NCBI GenBank assembly: GCA_030527115.1
Contig: JAUNBM010000008.1
Location: 1 to 59,809 of the forward strand
Direction of reading: 5' to 3'
Length of the DNA: 59,809 nucleotides
Source: Clostridia bacterium
GTDB lineage: Bacteria; Bacillota; Clostridia; Christensenellales; CAG-138
Shown: positions 43,596 to 51,991 of the stretch, in pieces
Position numbering within the stretch: the stretch's first letter is position 1
How the letters are laid out: every line of letters starts with the position of its first letter
The notes under the pieces: model-generated
Told to the model about the DNA's origin: nothing
The model's database searches: none
Seen by the model: only the letters and a program-made list of their open reading frames with translations
Made by a program: the position numbers and the translations under genes

Positions 43596-44460
43596 CCTTA
43601 TTTTCCTCCTTTTTCTTTTTGATATTTCCCAATCCGAGGCTCAGCGCCCGGTGCGGACAGCTCCTTATGCAGTCGCCGCAACGGATACATTCCGGATCAT
43701 TCGGCTTTTTGTAAGGCTCAACGCAGAGCTTGCACGCGCCGGAGCAAACCCCGCATTTGGTACAGCGCTCCTCGTCCACCCGCAACCGAACCGCCGCTAT
43801 CGGGTTAAACAGCCCGTAGATTGCGCCCAGCGGGCAAAGATATTTGCAAAACGGGCGGTATATCAGAAGGCAGAGCAAAAGAATCGCTCCGAGTATGGCA
43901 ACCTTCCACTTAAAGAGGAAGCCGAGGCTTAGGTTAAGCGTCGTACTCGCGCTGTGCGCCAGCGTCAGCCCGCCCTGCAAGGTTCCCTGCGGACAGATGT
44001 ATTTGCAAAACACCGGTTCGGACACGAAAAAAAGCGGCAAAATTATAACCGTTACCGCGAGAAGGACATATTTCAGCCAACGCAGGGCGCGGTCGGCGCG
44101 AAACCGGTTTATCTTCTTGAAGAAAGGAATCTTGTAAAGCAGATCCTGCAAAAGCCCAAAGGGGCAGAGAAAGCCGCAAACTACCCTGCCGAGCGTTACG
44201 CCGATTAAAATCAGCGTTCCCAGCACATAGTAGGGAACGCGCATAGAATACAGCCCCTGCTGTAAGGAGCCGATGGGGCAGGCGCCCACCGCCGCCGGGC
44301 AGGAGTAGCAATTCAGCCCCGGAACGCAGACGTATTTTCCCGCGCCCGTATACAGCTGTTTGGTGAAAAGGCGCGAGACAAAGGGGTTGTGCAAAAACAA
44401 GCTCAGCCATTGTATAAGGCGGCGCGAATGCCGCTTTATCCATGCCGACAGCTTAGCCAA
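43564..44460 (-). CDS. Polyferredoxin-like 4Fe-4S membrane protein (NapH/CcoG-type)
   Basis: A 298-residue membrane protein with about five to six helices. Early Cys cluster CYSCPAAVGACPIG, two membrane CxxxCP motifs (VVCGFLCPFGLLQD; CKYICPQGTLQ; CKYLCPLGAIY) and a C-terminal pair of ferredoxin clusters (CTKCGVCSGACKLCVEP and CIRCGDCIRSCPHRAL). It likely moves electrons across the membrane to the neighbouring thiol protein. It starts with TTG at 44460 and overlaps the 45-residue CXXC gene by 8 nt. Confidence 0.9.
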   Translation of the reverse strand: MAKLSAWIKRHSRRLIQWLSLFLHNPFVSRLFTKQLYTGAGKYVCVPGLNCYSCPAAVGACPIGSLQQGLYSMRVPYYVLGTLILIGVTLGRVVCGFLCPFGLLQDLLYKIPFFKKINRFRADRALRWLKYVLLAVTVIILPLFFVSEPVFCKYICPQGTLQGGLTLAHSASTTLNLSLGFLFKWKVAILGAILLLCLLIYRPFCKYLCPLGAIYGLFNPIAAVRLRVDEERCTKCGVCSGACKLCVEPYKKPNDPECIRCGDCIRSCPHRALSLGLGNIKKKKEENKDGEKENGVCA

Positions 44461-44590
44461 GGCCTATGCACTCCGTACAGATAAAGCGCGCCTTATTATA
44501 TACTTCGCGGGGCTGTTGACTGACTATGCCGACAGCCAGTAACGCCGCGCCGAGCAGGATGAAGGTCAGGGTTAGAACTCCGCGTTTCAA
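44453..44590 (-). CDS. CD1871A-type small membrane CXXC protein
   Basis: A 45-residue protein starting with TTG at 44590, which overlaps the TlpA stop codon (ATTGA). One membrane helix (GVLTLTFILLGAALLAVGIV) is followed by VYNKARFICTECIGLG, the CxECIGxG end of the CD1871A family of small proteins in Clostridia. These occur beside TlpA-like and polyferredoxin genes, as here. GAGGG lies 9 nt before the start. It joins the redox partners in one overlapping chain; a role as a small electron-transfer subunit is inferred. Confidence 0.85.
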   Translation of the reverse strand: MKRGVLTLTFILLGAALLAVGIVSQQPREVYNKARFICTECIGLG

Positions 44591-45180
44591 TTCAGCAGAC
44601 CCTCCACCACGGCGGCCCAGGTTGAATAATCGTTGGAGCCGACATATTCCTCGCCGAGCGCGTTTCCGTTCCCGTCCACAAATACCGTAGTCGGAACATA
44701 TTGATAGCCCATCGCCATCGTTAAGAGGTCGCCATCCAAAACGATAACGGGATAGGTTATGCCGTTGCTCTCTATAAGCTGGCTTGCGTCATCCACCGTT
44801 CCGTCGACAAGCACGCCGATTATTGCAAAACCCTGTTCCGCATAGTCCTCATAGAGGCGTTGCAAGGCCGGCAGTTCGCTGATGCAGGGGCCGCACCAGG
44901 TCGCCCAAAAGTTCAGCATGACCACGCTCTTATCCTCCAGATAGCTCTCGTCGATGATACTCCCATTCTGATCCTCGCTTGAAAAGCTCAGCGCGACGGT
45001 TGACGCGGGAGGCTGGGTCGGCTCGTTGGGCGCGGGGGTCGGCTCGATGGGTTCCGCCGTTGGGTCGGCGGCTTTTTGGGTTGGGGTGGGCAAAGTTTCG
45101 CCCTCGCCGCTTTGGCGGCTCGTGCAACCGAAGGCCGCAACAAGCAACAGGCACAGGAGGATGAGGGTGAGTTTTTTCAT
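44587..45180 (-). CDS. TlpA-like thioredoxin-fold lipoprotein
   Basis: A 197-residue extracytoplasmic thiol-disulfide protein. The lipobox AFGC places the lipid Cys at about residue 19; a Thr/Pro-rich tether (about 25-60) leads to the thioredoxin fold with the active site WATWCGPCISELP and the cis-Pro loop YVPTTVFVDG. It probably reduces exported thiols, supplied with electrons by the polyferredoxin. The ATG overlaps the dapF stop codon. Confidence 0.92.
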   Translation of the reverse strand: MKKLTLILLCLLLVAAFGCTSRQSGEGETLPTPTQKAADPTAEPIEPTPAPNEPTQPPASTVALSFSSEDQNGSIIDESYLEDKSVVMLNFWATWCGPCISELPALQRLYEDYAEQGFAIIGVLVDGTVDDASQLIESNGITYPVIVLDGDLLTMAMGYQYVPTTVFVDGNGNALGEEYVGSNDYSTWAAVVEGLLN

Positions 45181-46001
45181 TATAGCAGTTCTCCTTCAAA
45201 AACAAATTCCGCCGGGCCCGTCATATAGACGTGGTTATCGTCCGCCCATTCGGTGCTCAGGTCGCCGCGCTCCAAGGAGACGCGGATTTTGCGCGAGGTT
45301 TTTCCGGTAAGCGCGCCGGCGACGGACGCTCCCGACGCTCCGGTTCCGCAGGCGAGAGTTCTTCCGCAACCGCGCTCAAAGGTGCGCATCTCGATATGCC
45401 CGTGATCGATTACGCGGACAAAGTTGACGTTGGTATGATTTGGAAAGACGGGAGCGCATTCCACGGCTCTGCCAAGCGTTTCGATTTCCTCGTCCACCAG
45501 CTCGTCGACATAGATATAGGTATGAGGAACGCCCATCAAAACCGAGGTGAAGCGGAGCGGCCGCCCGTTAATCTCCAGGGGAAGCTCCACGCACAGCCCG
45601 CTGTGGGCAACCGGTATGGCGGCTCCGTCGAGCTTAGGTTCGCCCATATCGACCTTAACCTGAATAGTTCCGTCCTCCGCGAGTATCCGAGGACGCATAA
45701 CGCCCGCGAGCGTTTCAACCGCAAATACCGGACTTTGGACTATTTTACGCTCGAAAACATAGCGGGCAAAGCAGCGGATTCCGTTTCCGCACATCTCGGC
45801 TTCGCTCCCGTCGGCGTTGAATATGCGCATCCTTACGTCCGCCGCATCGCTGTTTTCAACGAGGAGAATCCCGTCCGCGCCTATGCCCGTGTGGCGGTCG
45901 CATTGAGTTTTGGCAAAGCCCGACCAGTCGCGGGGGGCAAGCGTTCTGGCGTCGATAAGGATGAAGTCGTTTCCAAGTCCGTGAACCTTCAAAAATTTCA
46001 T
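45180..46001 (-). CDS. dapF: Diaminopimelate epimerase
   Basis: A 273-residue enzyme converting LL- to meso-diaminopimelate for lysine and peptidoglycan. It starts MKFLKVHGLGNDFILIDAR and has both catalytic Cys motifs: AEMCGNGIRCF and LACGTGASG, with ERGCGRT before the second. The ATG overlaps the stop codon of the upstream ModE-like gene by 4 nt, and tlpA begins at its stop codon. Confidence 0.96.
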   Translation of the reverse strand: MKFLKVHGLGNDFILIDARTLAPRDWSGFAKTQCDRHTGIGADGILLVENSDAADVRMRIFNADGSEAEMCGNGIRCFARYVFERKIVQSPVFAVETLAGVMRPRILAEDGTIQVKVDMGEPKLDGAAIPVAHSGLCVELPLEINGRPLRFTSVLMGVPHTYIYVDELVDEEIETLGRAVECAPVFPNHTNVNFVRVIDHGHIEMRTFERGCGRTLACGTGASGASVAGALTGKTSRKIRVSLERGDLSTEWADDNHVYMTGPAEFVFEGELL

Positions 46002-46345
46002 GCTTTTGCTCCAAACAGCTCTAAAAATATTTCGTCCGCATAATCGTGGACGATGGTTTCAAATTTGCGATACGACAGCAGAAACTGCCGTCCCTTCTCG
46101 GTCAGTACCGCGCCGCCGCCGCCCGCGCCGCCGGTGGTTGAATGGAGCAACGAAAAACCGAGGCTTTTTTCGGCGGTTTTTATTATGCTCCACGCCTTAG
46201 AATATGCCATTCCCATGGAAAGCGTCGCTTTGCGGATGGACTTAAACTCGTCGATCTTCTCAAGAAGCTCGGCTATGCCCGGCCCAAAAATCTTTTCGTC
46301 CCCGTATACTTTCAGCGCCAGCGTGTATCTTAGTTTCTGCTCCAT
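45998..46345 (-). CDS. ModE-N-type winged-helix regulator
   Basis: A 115-residue LysR-like winged-helix protein of the ModE N-terminal domain class: IAELLEKIDEFKSIRKATLSMGMAYSKAWSIIKTAEKSLGFSLL and the Gly-rich wing TTGGAGGGGAVLTEKG. It has no molybdate-binding MOP/TOBE domain. Start 46345 is preferred over 46351 since AGGA is properly spaced only for the second ATG. It is divergent from a selenium/molybdenum cofactor cluster, which makes it a candidate regulator of that cluster. Confidence 0.82.
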   Translation of the reverse strand: MEQKLRYTLALKVYGDEKIFGPGIAELLEKIDEFKSIRKATLSMGMAYSKAWSIIKTAEKSLGFSLLHSTTGGAGGGGAVLTEKGRQFLLSYRKFETIVHDYADEIFLELFGAKA

Positions 46346-46426
46346 TCTCATTTCCTGCCTTCGTTATCTGCATATATGATAGCGTATTTTTCGCTCCGGC
46401 GCAAGCACCGCATTGTGAACTTTCGC

Positions 46427-46455
46427 TTGTTAATGAGGCGGCGGTGTGTTATACT
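46427..46455 (+). promoter_or_regulatory. Promoter of the leaderless selenium/molybdenum operon
   Basis: TTGTTA (46427-46432), 17-nt spacer, TATACT (46450-46455), then 6 nt (TCAGAC) to the ATG at 46462. No Shine-Dalgarno. Confidence 0.7.
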
Positions 46456-46461
46456 TCAGAC

Positions 46462-46938
46462 ATGATGGAAGGAATGGAACTCATCGGCGTTATTGTCCTA
46501 AAAGACGCTCTGCGCATAGGCGACCCCTGCTTCGATCTCGACGTGTGGTGCGCCGGTCAGGTATGCCTTCGGCGCGGAAAATACGAGTGTTTCATCGGCT
46601 ATACTCCCGACCGCAAGGGAGTTAGAGCGCTGGGTATGCAATTACAGGGCAGTTCCCAACTTCCCACCCAAACCGCGCCCTTCGTTATCGGCGTGGATTC
46701 GGGGCAATGCGGCTTCTATGATTTGCAGTATTATTGCCGGATGCGGCAAAATGAGAATTATCCCTCCTGGTATTCGCGGGTGATTGAGCTAACGCAGGAG
46801 CCGGAGCGGATGGGCGGAATTTTGGACGGTTGCGCCCTGGTTTCAAGGAGCGGCGGAGGGGACGGCACAGCCTCCTTTCGCTATGCCGCCGATGAATTCG
46901 GGTGCTGTACCGCCCTGCTTTTGGAGTTTGAGGTATAA
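46462..46938 (+). CDS. DUF4241-like hypothetical protein
   Basis: A 158-residue soluble protein. The pattern GDPCFDLDVW...GKYECFIGY...APFVIGVDSGQCGFYDLQYY resembles DUF4241-type proteins (GDPC..., VDSG...F.D), a weak match made by eye. It is rich in Cys (7 residues). First gene of the operon leading to yqeC, yqeB and selD, with yqeC starting on its stop codon (TAATG). The start could be any of three close Met codons; the promoter spacing favours the first. Confidence 0.72.
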   Translation: MMEGMELIGVIVLKDALRIGDPCFDLDVWCAGQVCLRRGKYECFIGYTPDRKGVRALGMQLQGSSQLPTQTAPFVIGVDSGQCGFYDLQYYCRMRQNENYPSWYSRVIELTQEPERMGGILDGCALVSRSGGGDGTASFRYAADEFGCCTALLLEFEV

Positions 46939-47588
46939 TGTTGCTTTCCCGGCTCTTAGAGATTGAAAAAGGGGTGACGGCGGTAATCGGCAGCGGAGGC
47001 AAGACAACGCTGATCGAGACGCTTGCCCGCGAGAATCAAGCCAGCAAAAGGGTGATAATTACAACGACTACGCATATTCGTCCGCCCGAGGGCGTTCCGC
47101 TTTTAGAAAATGCCCGTCCTTTTTCGGATTCCCTAGTCTGCATGGGAAGAAAAAACGAGGAGGGCAAGCTTTGTTGCGTGCCGGAGGGCGTGGAGGCTAT
47201 GCTCCCGCTCGCGGACTATATCTTCGTCGAGGCGGACGGTTCGAGGCGGCTTCCGATTAAGGCGCACGCTGCGCACGAGCCCTGCATCCCCGCCTGTGCG
47301 AATAAAACCGTGCTGGTCGTTGGCGCGTCGGGCTTTATGCGCCCGATTTTTGAGGTTGTGCATCGCAAGGAGATATTTTGCGCGCTTACGGGGCTGAAAG
47401 AGAGCGATTTGGTAACGCCGGAGGCTTTAGCGGCAATAATCTGTAAGGAGGCGCTCTCGGATCTGGTGTTTATCAACCAGGTCGAGGACGACGCCTCGCT
47501 GGACTTTTCCAAGAGACTTAAACGACTGTTGCCCCTGCCCGTATATGCCGGGGCGCTGATGAAGGAGGAATGGCAATGCTTATCCTGA
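46938..47588 (+). CDS. yqeC: Selenium cofactor biosynthesis protein YqeC
   Basis: A 216-residue protein predicted to act in maturation of selenium-dependent molybdenum hydroxylases. It has a P-loop-like VIGSGGKTTLIETLAREN, a VIITTTTHIRPPEG segment, and YIFVEADGSRRLPIKAHAAHEPCIP with the conserved EADGSR motif. The ATG overlaps the previous stop codon with GAGG upstream. It overlaps yqeB by 13 nt. Confidence 0.9.
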   Translation: MLLSRLLEIEKGVTAVIGSGGKTTLIETLARENQASKRVIITTTTHIRPPEGVPLLENARPFSDSLVCMGRKNEEGKLCCVPEGVEAMLPLADYIFVEADGSRRLPIKAHAAHEPCIPACANKTVLVVGASGFMRPIFEVVHRKEIFCALTGLKESDLVTPEALAAIICKEALSDLVFINQVEDDASLDFSKRLKRLLPLPVYAGALMKEEWQCLS

Positions 47589-48361
47589 TAAAGGGCGCGG
47601 GAGATCTCGCATCGGGGATAGCGCTCCGGCTTTTCCGTTGCGGAATGGATATCGTGATGACTGAGCTTGAAAAGCCCACGTCCATCCGGCGCACGGTTTG
47701 CTTTTCGGAGGCGGTATTTCATAAGACCGCGAGCGTTGAGGACGTTGAGGCTGTCCTCTCGGATAAGGAGCGGGCGCTTGAGGTCGTGAGCCGGGGGAAG
47801 ATCGCCGTGATTGTCGATCCCGCCTGCGCCTGCCGGGAGACGCTCAAGCCCGACGTTTTGGTTGACGCGCGCCTTATGAAGCGCAACGACGGAACAACGA
47901 TGGCGGACGCTCCCTTCGTTATCGGTGTCGGCCCGGGCTTTACCGCGGGGACGGACTGCCACGCGGTCGTCGAAACCCAGCGCGGCCACAGGCTCGGCAG
48001 GGTTATTTGGCAGGGAGCCGCCGAAAAGAACACCGGTATTCCGGGCTTTATAGCGGGCTTTTCGGTCGAGCGGTTGCTTCGCGCGCCCGACGACGGGGAG
48101 TTTGTTACGCAAAAGAGCATAGGCGATATCGTTAAAAAGGGCGAAACGATAGCGACGGTCAACGGCAAGCCTATGACGGCGGAGATAGACGGCGTGCTTC
48201 GCGGGCTTTTGCCGGACGGCGCGAGGGTTAAGCTCGGCATGAAGAGCGGGGACATAGACCCCAGATGCGAAAGGGAGCATTGTTTCACGGCGTCGGATAA
48301 GGCGCTTGCCGTTGGCGGAGGAGTAGTGGAGGCTATTCTATGGAACATGAATCGGAAGTAA
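47576..48361 (+). CDS. yqeB: Selenium-dependent molybdenum hydroxylase maturation protein YqeB
   Basis: A 261-residue protein of the EF2563/YqeB family, defined by MLILIKGAGDLASGIALRLFRCG and the later VIVDPACACRETLKPDVLVDARL and IGVGPGFTAGTDCHAVVETQRGH segments. The family is linked by genome context to selenium-dependent molybdenum hydroxylases. The start is 47576 because AAGGAGG lies 7 nt upstream, while the ATG at 47570 is 1 nt away. It overlaps selD by 22 nt. Confidence 0.9.
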   Translation: MLILIKGAGDLASGIALRLFRCGMDIVMTELEKPTSIRRTVCFSEAVFHKTASVEDVEAVLSDKERALEVVSRGKIAVIVDPACACRETLKPDVLVDARLMKRNDGTTMADAPFVIGVGPGFTAGTDCHAVVETQRGHRLGRVIWQGAAEKNTGIPGFIAGFSVERLLRAPDDGEFVTQKSIGDIVKKGETIATVNGKPMTAEIDGVLRGLLPDGARVKLGMKSGDIDPRCEREHCFTASDKALAVGGGVVEAILWNMNRK

Positions 48362-49383
48362 AACTATCCAAGCTTGCATCCTGCGCGGGCTGTGGAGCCA
48401 AGGTCGGAGCCGGAACGCTGTCAACGCTGCTCGGAGATATGCCCGTGCGCTTCGATGAAAATTTGCTGGTGGGCTATGATAAGAGCGATGATGCGGCGGT
48501 ATACCGCGTATCCGACGAGCTTTGCATAGTCGAGACGGTGGACTTCTTCCCGCCAATGGTGGACGATCCCTTTACCTTCGGGCAGATTGCGGCGGCGAAT
48601 GCGCTGTCGGACATATATGCGATGGGCGCGGAGCCAAAGCTGGCGCTCAATTTGCTCTGCGTTCCAAAGTCGATGCCCAAGGACGCGGTGCAGGCGATTC
48701 TGCGGGGAGGCTACGATAAGGTATACGAGGCGGGCGCGGTTATAGCGGGGGGACACAGCATCTATTCCGACGAGCCGAAATACGGCCTGTGCGTAACGGG
48801 CTATGCCCGGCCGGACAGGGTTTTAAAAAACTTCGGAGCGCAAAGCGGCGACGTTTTGCTGTTGACAAAGCCGCTGGGAACGGGCGTTTTAATGTCGGCG
48901 TTCAAGGGCGAAGTGTTGAGCAAGGAGGCTTATTCTAAGGCGGTTCGCTCCATGACGACGCTGAACGCTAAGGCGCGGGACGCAATGGTCAAGTATCGCG
49001 TTCACGCCTGCACCGACGTTACCGGCTTCTCCCTGCTCGGGCATCTGCTGGAGATGATGCAGGGCTCGGACACGGAGGCGCGGCTGGACACCGAAAATAT
49101 TGGCTTTTTCCCGGAAGCTCTCGAGCTTGCCGAGATGGGAATACTGCCGGAGGGGATGTATCGCAACCGCGATTTTGCCGAGGAGCAGGTGGACTGTCAG
49201 GAAGTGCCGCTGGCGGTTTGCGATTTGCTGTTCGATCCGCAAACGTCGGGCGGGCTTCTGATAGCCGTTGCGCCGGAGGACGCGGAGACGCTGTTTTCGG
49301 AGCTTCAAGGGCAGGTTCCGCTGGCTCAGAGAATAGGCGAAGTTTTGCCCTATTCAGGCCAAAAGAGAATATATCTTTGCTGA
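48340..49383 (+). CDS. selD: Selenide, water dikinase (selenophosphate synthase)
   Basis: A 347-residue enzyme making selenophosphate from selenide and ATP, the selenium donor for the cofactor or selenoproteins. The active-site region is SCAGCGAKVG: the catalytic Cys of the GCGAK motif and the Lys are present, so this is a Cys, not a selenocysteine, form. Nucleotide and metal residues include SDDAAVYRV, FGQIAAANALSDIYAMGAEP and the glycine-rich VIAGGHSIYSDEPKYG. GGAGG precedes the ATG. It is the last gene of the cluster; no selenium-dependent hydroxylase gene is in the window. Confidence 0.95.
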   Translation: MEHESEVKLSKLASCAGCGAKVGAGTLSTLLGDMPVRFDENLLVGYDKSDDAAVYRVSDELCIVETVDFFPPMVDDPFTFGQIAAANALSDIYAMGAEPKLALNLLCVPKSMPKDAVQAILRGGYDKVYEAGAVIAGGHSIYSDEPKYGLCVTGYARPDRVLKNFGAQSGDVLLLTKPLGTGVLMSAFKGEVLSKEAYSKAVRSMTTLNAKARDAMVKYRVHACTDVTGFSLLGHLLEMMQGSDTEARLDTENIGFFPEALELAEMGILPEGMYRNRDFAEEQVDCQEVPLAVCDLLFDPQTSGGLLIAVAPEDAETLFSELQGQVPLAQRIGEVLPYSGQKRIYLC

Positions 49384-49388
49384 AAGTA

Positions 49389-49417
49389 TTGCGCTTTTTT
49401 TAGAGCTTTGCTATACT
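49389..49417 (+). promoter_or_regulatory. Promoter of the CNNM/CorC pair
   Basis: TTGCGC (49389-49394), 17-nt spacer, TATACT (49412-49417), followed by the ribosome site GAGGTGG. Confidence 0.7.
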
Positions 49418-49453
49418 GCATACAATTCATTACATTGTGAGGTGGTTTTTTTC

Positions 49454-50482
49454 GTGGACAGTAGTCCTGCGAGTCCTGGTAGTAGTCCTTTAGGACTGCT
49501 CTTCTTCTACATTTTGCTTCTTTGCGGAGCCGCATATTTTGCCGCAGTCGAAGCCTCCTTCTCATCGGTCAATCGAATAAGGATGATGAGCCTTGCCGAC
49601 GATGGAAACAAGCGCGCAAGGCGGGTGCTTTATATTCTCGACCATTTTGACAAGGCGATTACAACCATACTGATCGGAACGAATATAATGCAGATCGGCT
49701 GCGCTTCGCTGGCGACCTTAATCGCGGTTCGCATGAGCCTGCCCGTTGCGGTTGCAACCGTTGTGACGACCGTGCTGGTATTTTTTGCGGCGGAGATGAT
49801 ACCAAAAACCTTTGCGGTCGCCTCCAGCGAGCGGGTAACGATGTTCTTTTCGCGGTCGCTTCAGCTCCTGATGAAGGTCTTGACGCCGATTTCCTATCCA
49901 TATGAAAAGCTGGCGGCTTTCGCCAAAAAGCCCTTTAAAAAGAAGTTGCAAACCGAGGAGCTGACCGTCACCGAGGACGAGTTGCACGATATAATCGAAA
50001 CCGTAGCCAAGGAAGGCACGCTCGATGAGGATAGAACCGAGCTTATGCAATCGGCGCTCGACTTTCAAAAGACGACGGTTTCCGAGGCTTTTACTCCGTG
50101 GGACAGGGTGGTTTTCGTTAAAACTTCGATGCCCTCCGCTGAGATTAAGGAGATTATTTCGAGCGGAAACCACAGCCGGTTGCCGGTTTTGAACGACCGC
50201 GGCGACGTTGTCGGCGTGTTGCAGATACGAAAATATCTAAAGGCCTATATCGAGCGCGACGGCCATCTTCCGCTGTACCGCGTGATGGATCCGCCGGAGT
50301 TCGTTTCCGCCGAGCTTCCTATCGACGAGTTGCTTCAAACGCTGTCGGCGCATAAGACGCATATCGCGATTGTGCGGGACGAGAAACACGAGCCGGTTGG
50401 AATAATCACGGTTGAGGATATTTTGGAGGAGCTTGTCGGCGAGATTTACGATGAGGACGACGAAGGAGGCGAACAGCTATGA
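49454..50482 (+). CDS. CNNM/CorC (HlyC) family transporter-like protein, first copy
   Basis: A 342-residue membrane protein. Residues 1-15 are Ser/Pro-rich; three membrane helices (about 16-36, 62-85, 92-115) form the CNNM domain, followed by a CBS pair (about 200-320: FTPWDRVVFVKTSMP; IIITVEDILEELVGEIYDED). The family handles Mg2+ or Co2+ efflux or is annotated as hemolysin; the name overstates what is known. Start GTG 49454 is chosen for its spacing from AGGTGG; GTG 49442 is in frame but unsupported. It lacks the C-terminal CorC/HlyC domain of its neighbour and overlaps it by 4 nt. Confidence 0.88.
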   Translation: MDSSPASPGSSPLGLLFFYILLLCGAAYFAAVEASFSSVNRIRMMSLADDGNKRARRVLYILDHFDKAITTILIGTNIMQIGCASLATLIAVRMSLPVAVATVVTTVLVFFAAEMIPKTFAVASSERVTMFFSRSLQLLMKVLTPISYPYEKLAAFAKKPFKKKLQTEELTVTEDELHDIIETVAKEGTLDEDRTELMQSALDFQKTTVSEAFTPWDRVVFVKTSMPSAEIKEIISSGNHSRLPVLNDRGDVVGVLQIRKYLKAYIERDGHLPLYRVMDPPEFVSAELPIDELLQTLSAHKTHIAIVRDEKHEPVGIITVEDILEELVGEIYDEDDEGGEQL

Positions 50483-51747
50483 CCTTCAACTATATTTTAA
50501 TCGTCGTCTGCCTGTTCGTCTCTGCCTTCTTCTCCGCGGCGGAAACCTCCTTTGCCTCGGTAAACGAGCTGAGGCTGAAGCTCTATGCCGAGCAGAAGAA
50601 GGGGCTTTACGCGCTCGCCTACCGCATAAGGCTAAACTTCTCCCGCGCGCTTATCGCTATATTGATTGGAAACAATCTTGCGAACATTCTCTCCTCCTCG
50701 ATAGCAACGGTTATCGCGGTGGATCTGCTGGGCGAAAGCGGAGCGTGGCTGGCAACGCTTATAATGACGCTGTTGGTTATAACTTTCGGCGAGGTGTTGC
50801 CCAAGATACTCGCCAACCAGTTCTCCGAAGCGTTGACGCAGTTTTTCGCCCTGCCCATCAGGGTGGTAATGATAGTTCTGTGGCCGGTAACCTTCGTGTT
50901 TGACCTGTTGCTCCGGCTGATGCAACGCCGCAACGGCAAGCCCGCCGACGAGCCTACGGTTACGGAGGACGATTTGGAGACGATCTTCGACACGGTCGAG
51001 GAGGAGGGCGTTATGGACGAGGACGCCTGCGATTTGCTTCAAAGCGCTTTCGACTTCGAGGAGGTGCTGGCATATGAGGTGATTACGCCCAGGGTGGATT
51101 TGGTTGCCCTCGATATAGAGGATGATTGGGAGGAGCAACGCAAAATCTGCTTTGCGTCGCCGTTTACGCGGCTTCCCGTCTATGAGGATACGCCCGACAA
51201 CATAATCGGCGTTTTGCATCTCAACCATCTGTACAAGCGCCTGGTCGACAGCGAAACCGTCGATATACGGGAGCTGTTGATGCCCGCCGTGTTTGTGCAT
51301 AAAACTATGGCTCTGCCCGATGTTTTAAACATGATGCGGAAGAATAAACAGCACATGGTTATCGTCACCGACGAGTACGGCGGGACGATGGGCATTTTGA
51401 CGATGGAGGACATTTTGGAACAGCTCGTTGGCGATATCTGGGACGAATCCGACGAGGTTGTGGACGAGTTTGTGGAGCTGGACGAGAACACCTTTGAGGT
51501 GGACGGCGATATGCGGCTCGTGGATTTCTTTGACGAGTTCGATAAGGACGAGGAGGAGATAGACGATGATAACGCAACCGTCGGAGGCTGGGCGGTGGAG
51601 ATGCTCGGCGGCTATCCGAAGCTTCACGAGAGCTTCGTTTTTGAGGATCTAACGGTCACGATAATCAAGCGTAACAATCTCCGCGTCGTCCGGCTTCAGG
51701 TGAGCCGGAATCCCGACTACGAAGTTGAGGAGGACGAGGACGACTGA
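50479..51747 (+). CDS. CNNM/CorC (HlyC) family transporter-like protein, second copy
   Basis: A 422-residue paralogue of the preceding protein with a full domain set: CNNM membrane domain (about 1-140), CBS pair (about 195-320, with MVIVTDEYGGTMGILTMEDILEQLVGDIWDE) and a C-terminal CorC_HlyC domain (about 335-422: ENTFEVDGDMRLVDFFDEF, GGWAVEMLGGYP). The very acidic C-terminus ends EVEEDEDD. Its ATG overlaps the first copy's stop codon, so the two may form a heteromer. Confidence 0.92.
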   Translation: MTFNYILIVVCLFVSAFFSAAETSFASVNELRLKLYAEQKKGLYALAYRIRLNFSRALIAILIGNNLANILSSSIATVIAVDLLGESGAWLATLIMTLLVITFGEVLPKILANQFSEALTQFFALPIRVVMIVLWPVTFVFDLLLRLMQRRNGKPADEPTVTEDDLETIFDTVEEEGVMDEDACDLLQSAFDFEEVLAYEVITPRVDLVALDIEDDWEEQRKICFASPFTRLPVYEDTPDNIIGVLHLNHLYKRLVDSETVDIRELLMPAVFVHKTMALPDVLNMMRKNKQHMVIVTDEYGGTMGILTMEDILEQLVGDIWDESDEVVDEFVELDENTFEVDGDMRLVDFFDEFDKDEEEIDDDNATVGGWAVEMLGGYPKLHESFVFEDLTVTIIKRNNLRVVRLQVSRNPDYEVEEDEDD

Positions 51748-51804
51748 TTTGAGCTTTTAATAGCTTTCTCAAAGAATAGTCTAAGCTACAAGCAAATAAA
51801 AATC

Positions 51805-51836
51805 ATTCCGCCTTGTTCTTTTGGACAGGGCGGAAT
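51805..51836 (+). terminator. Probable terminator after the CNNM/CorC pair
   Basis: A long stem (51805-51818 with 51823-51836; ATTCCGCC/GGCGGAAT with inner pairs) followed by CCTTT. The T tract is poor. The rest of the gap to 51991 is GC-rich with no convincing gene. Confidence 0.55.
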
Positions 51837-51991
51837 CCTTTGGCGCAGAATTAAAAAGGGCGGGAGCATACCGCGTTTTGCGCGAACGCGCCTTTAGGGG
51901 CACACAGGCGCGGAAAACAAGCTATCCGGCGCGCGGCGGAGGCGAAGCTTTAAAGCCGGACGGTCAGGTTAAATTCTGTTGGGCTACCCCG

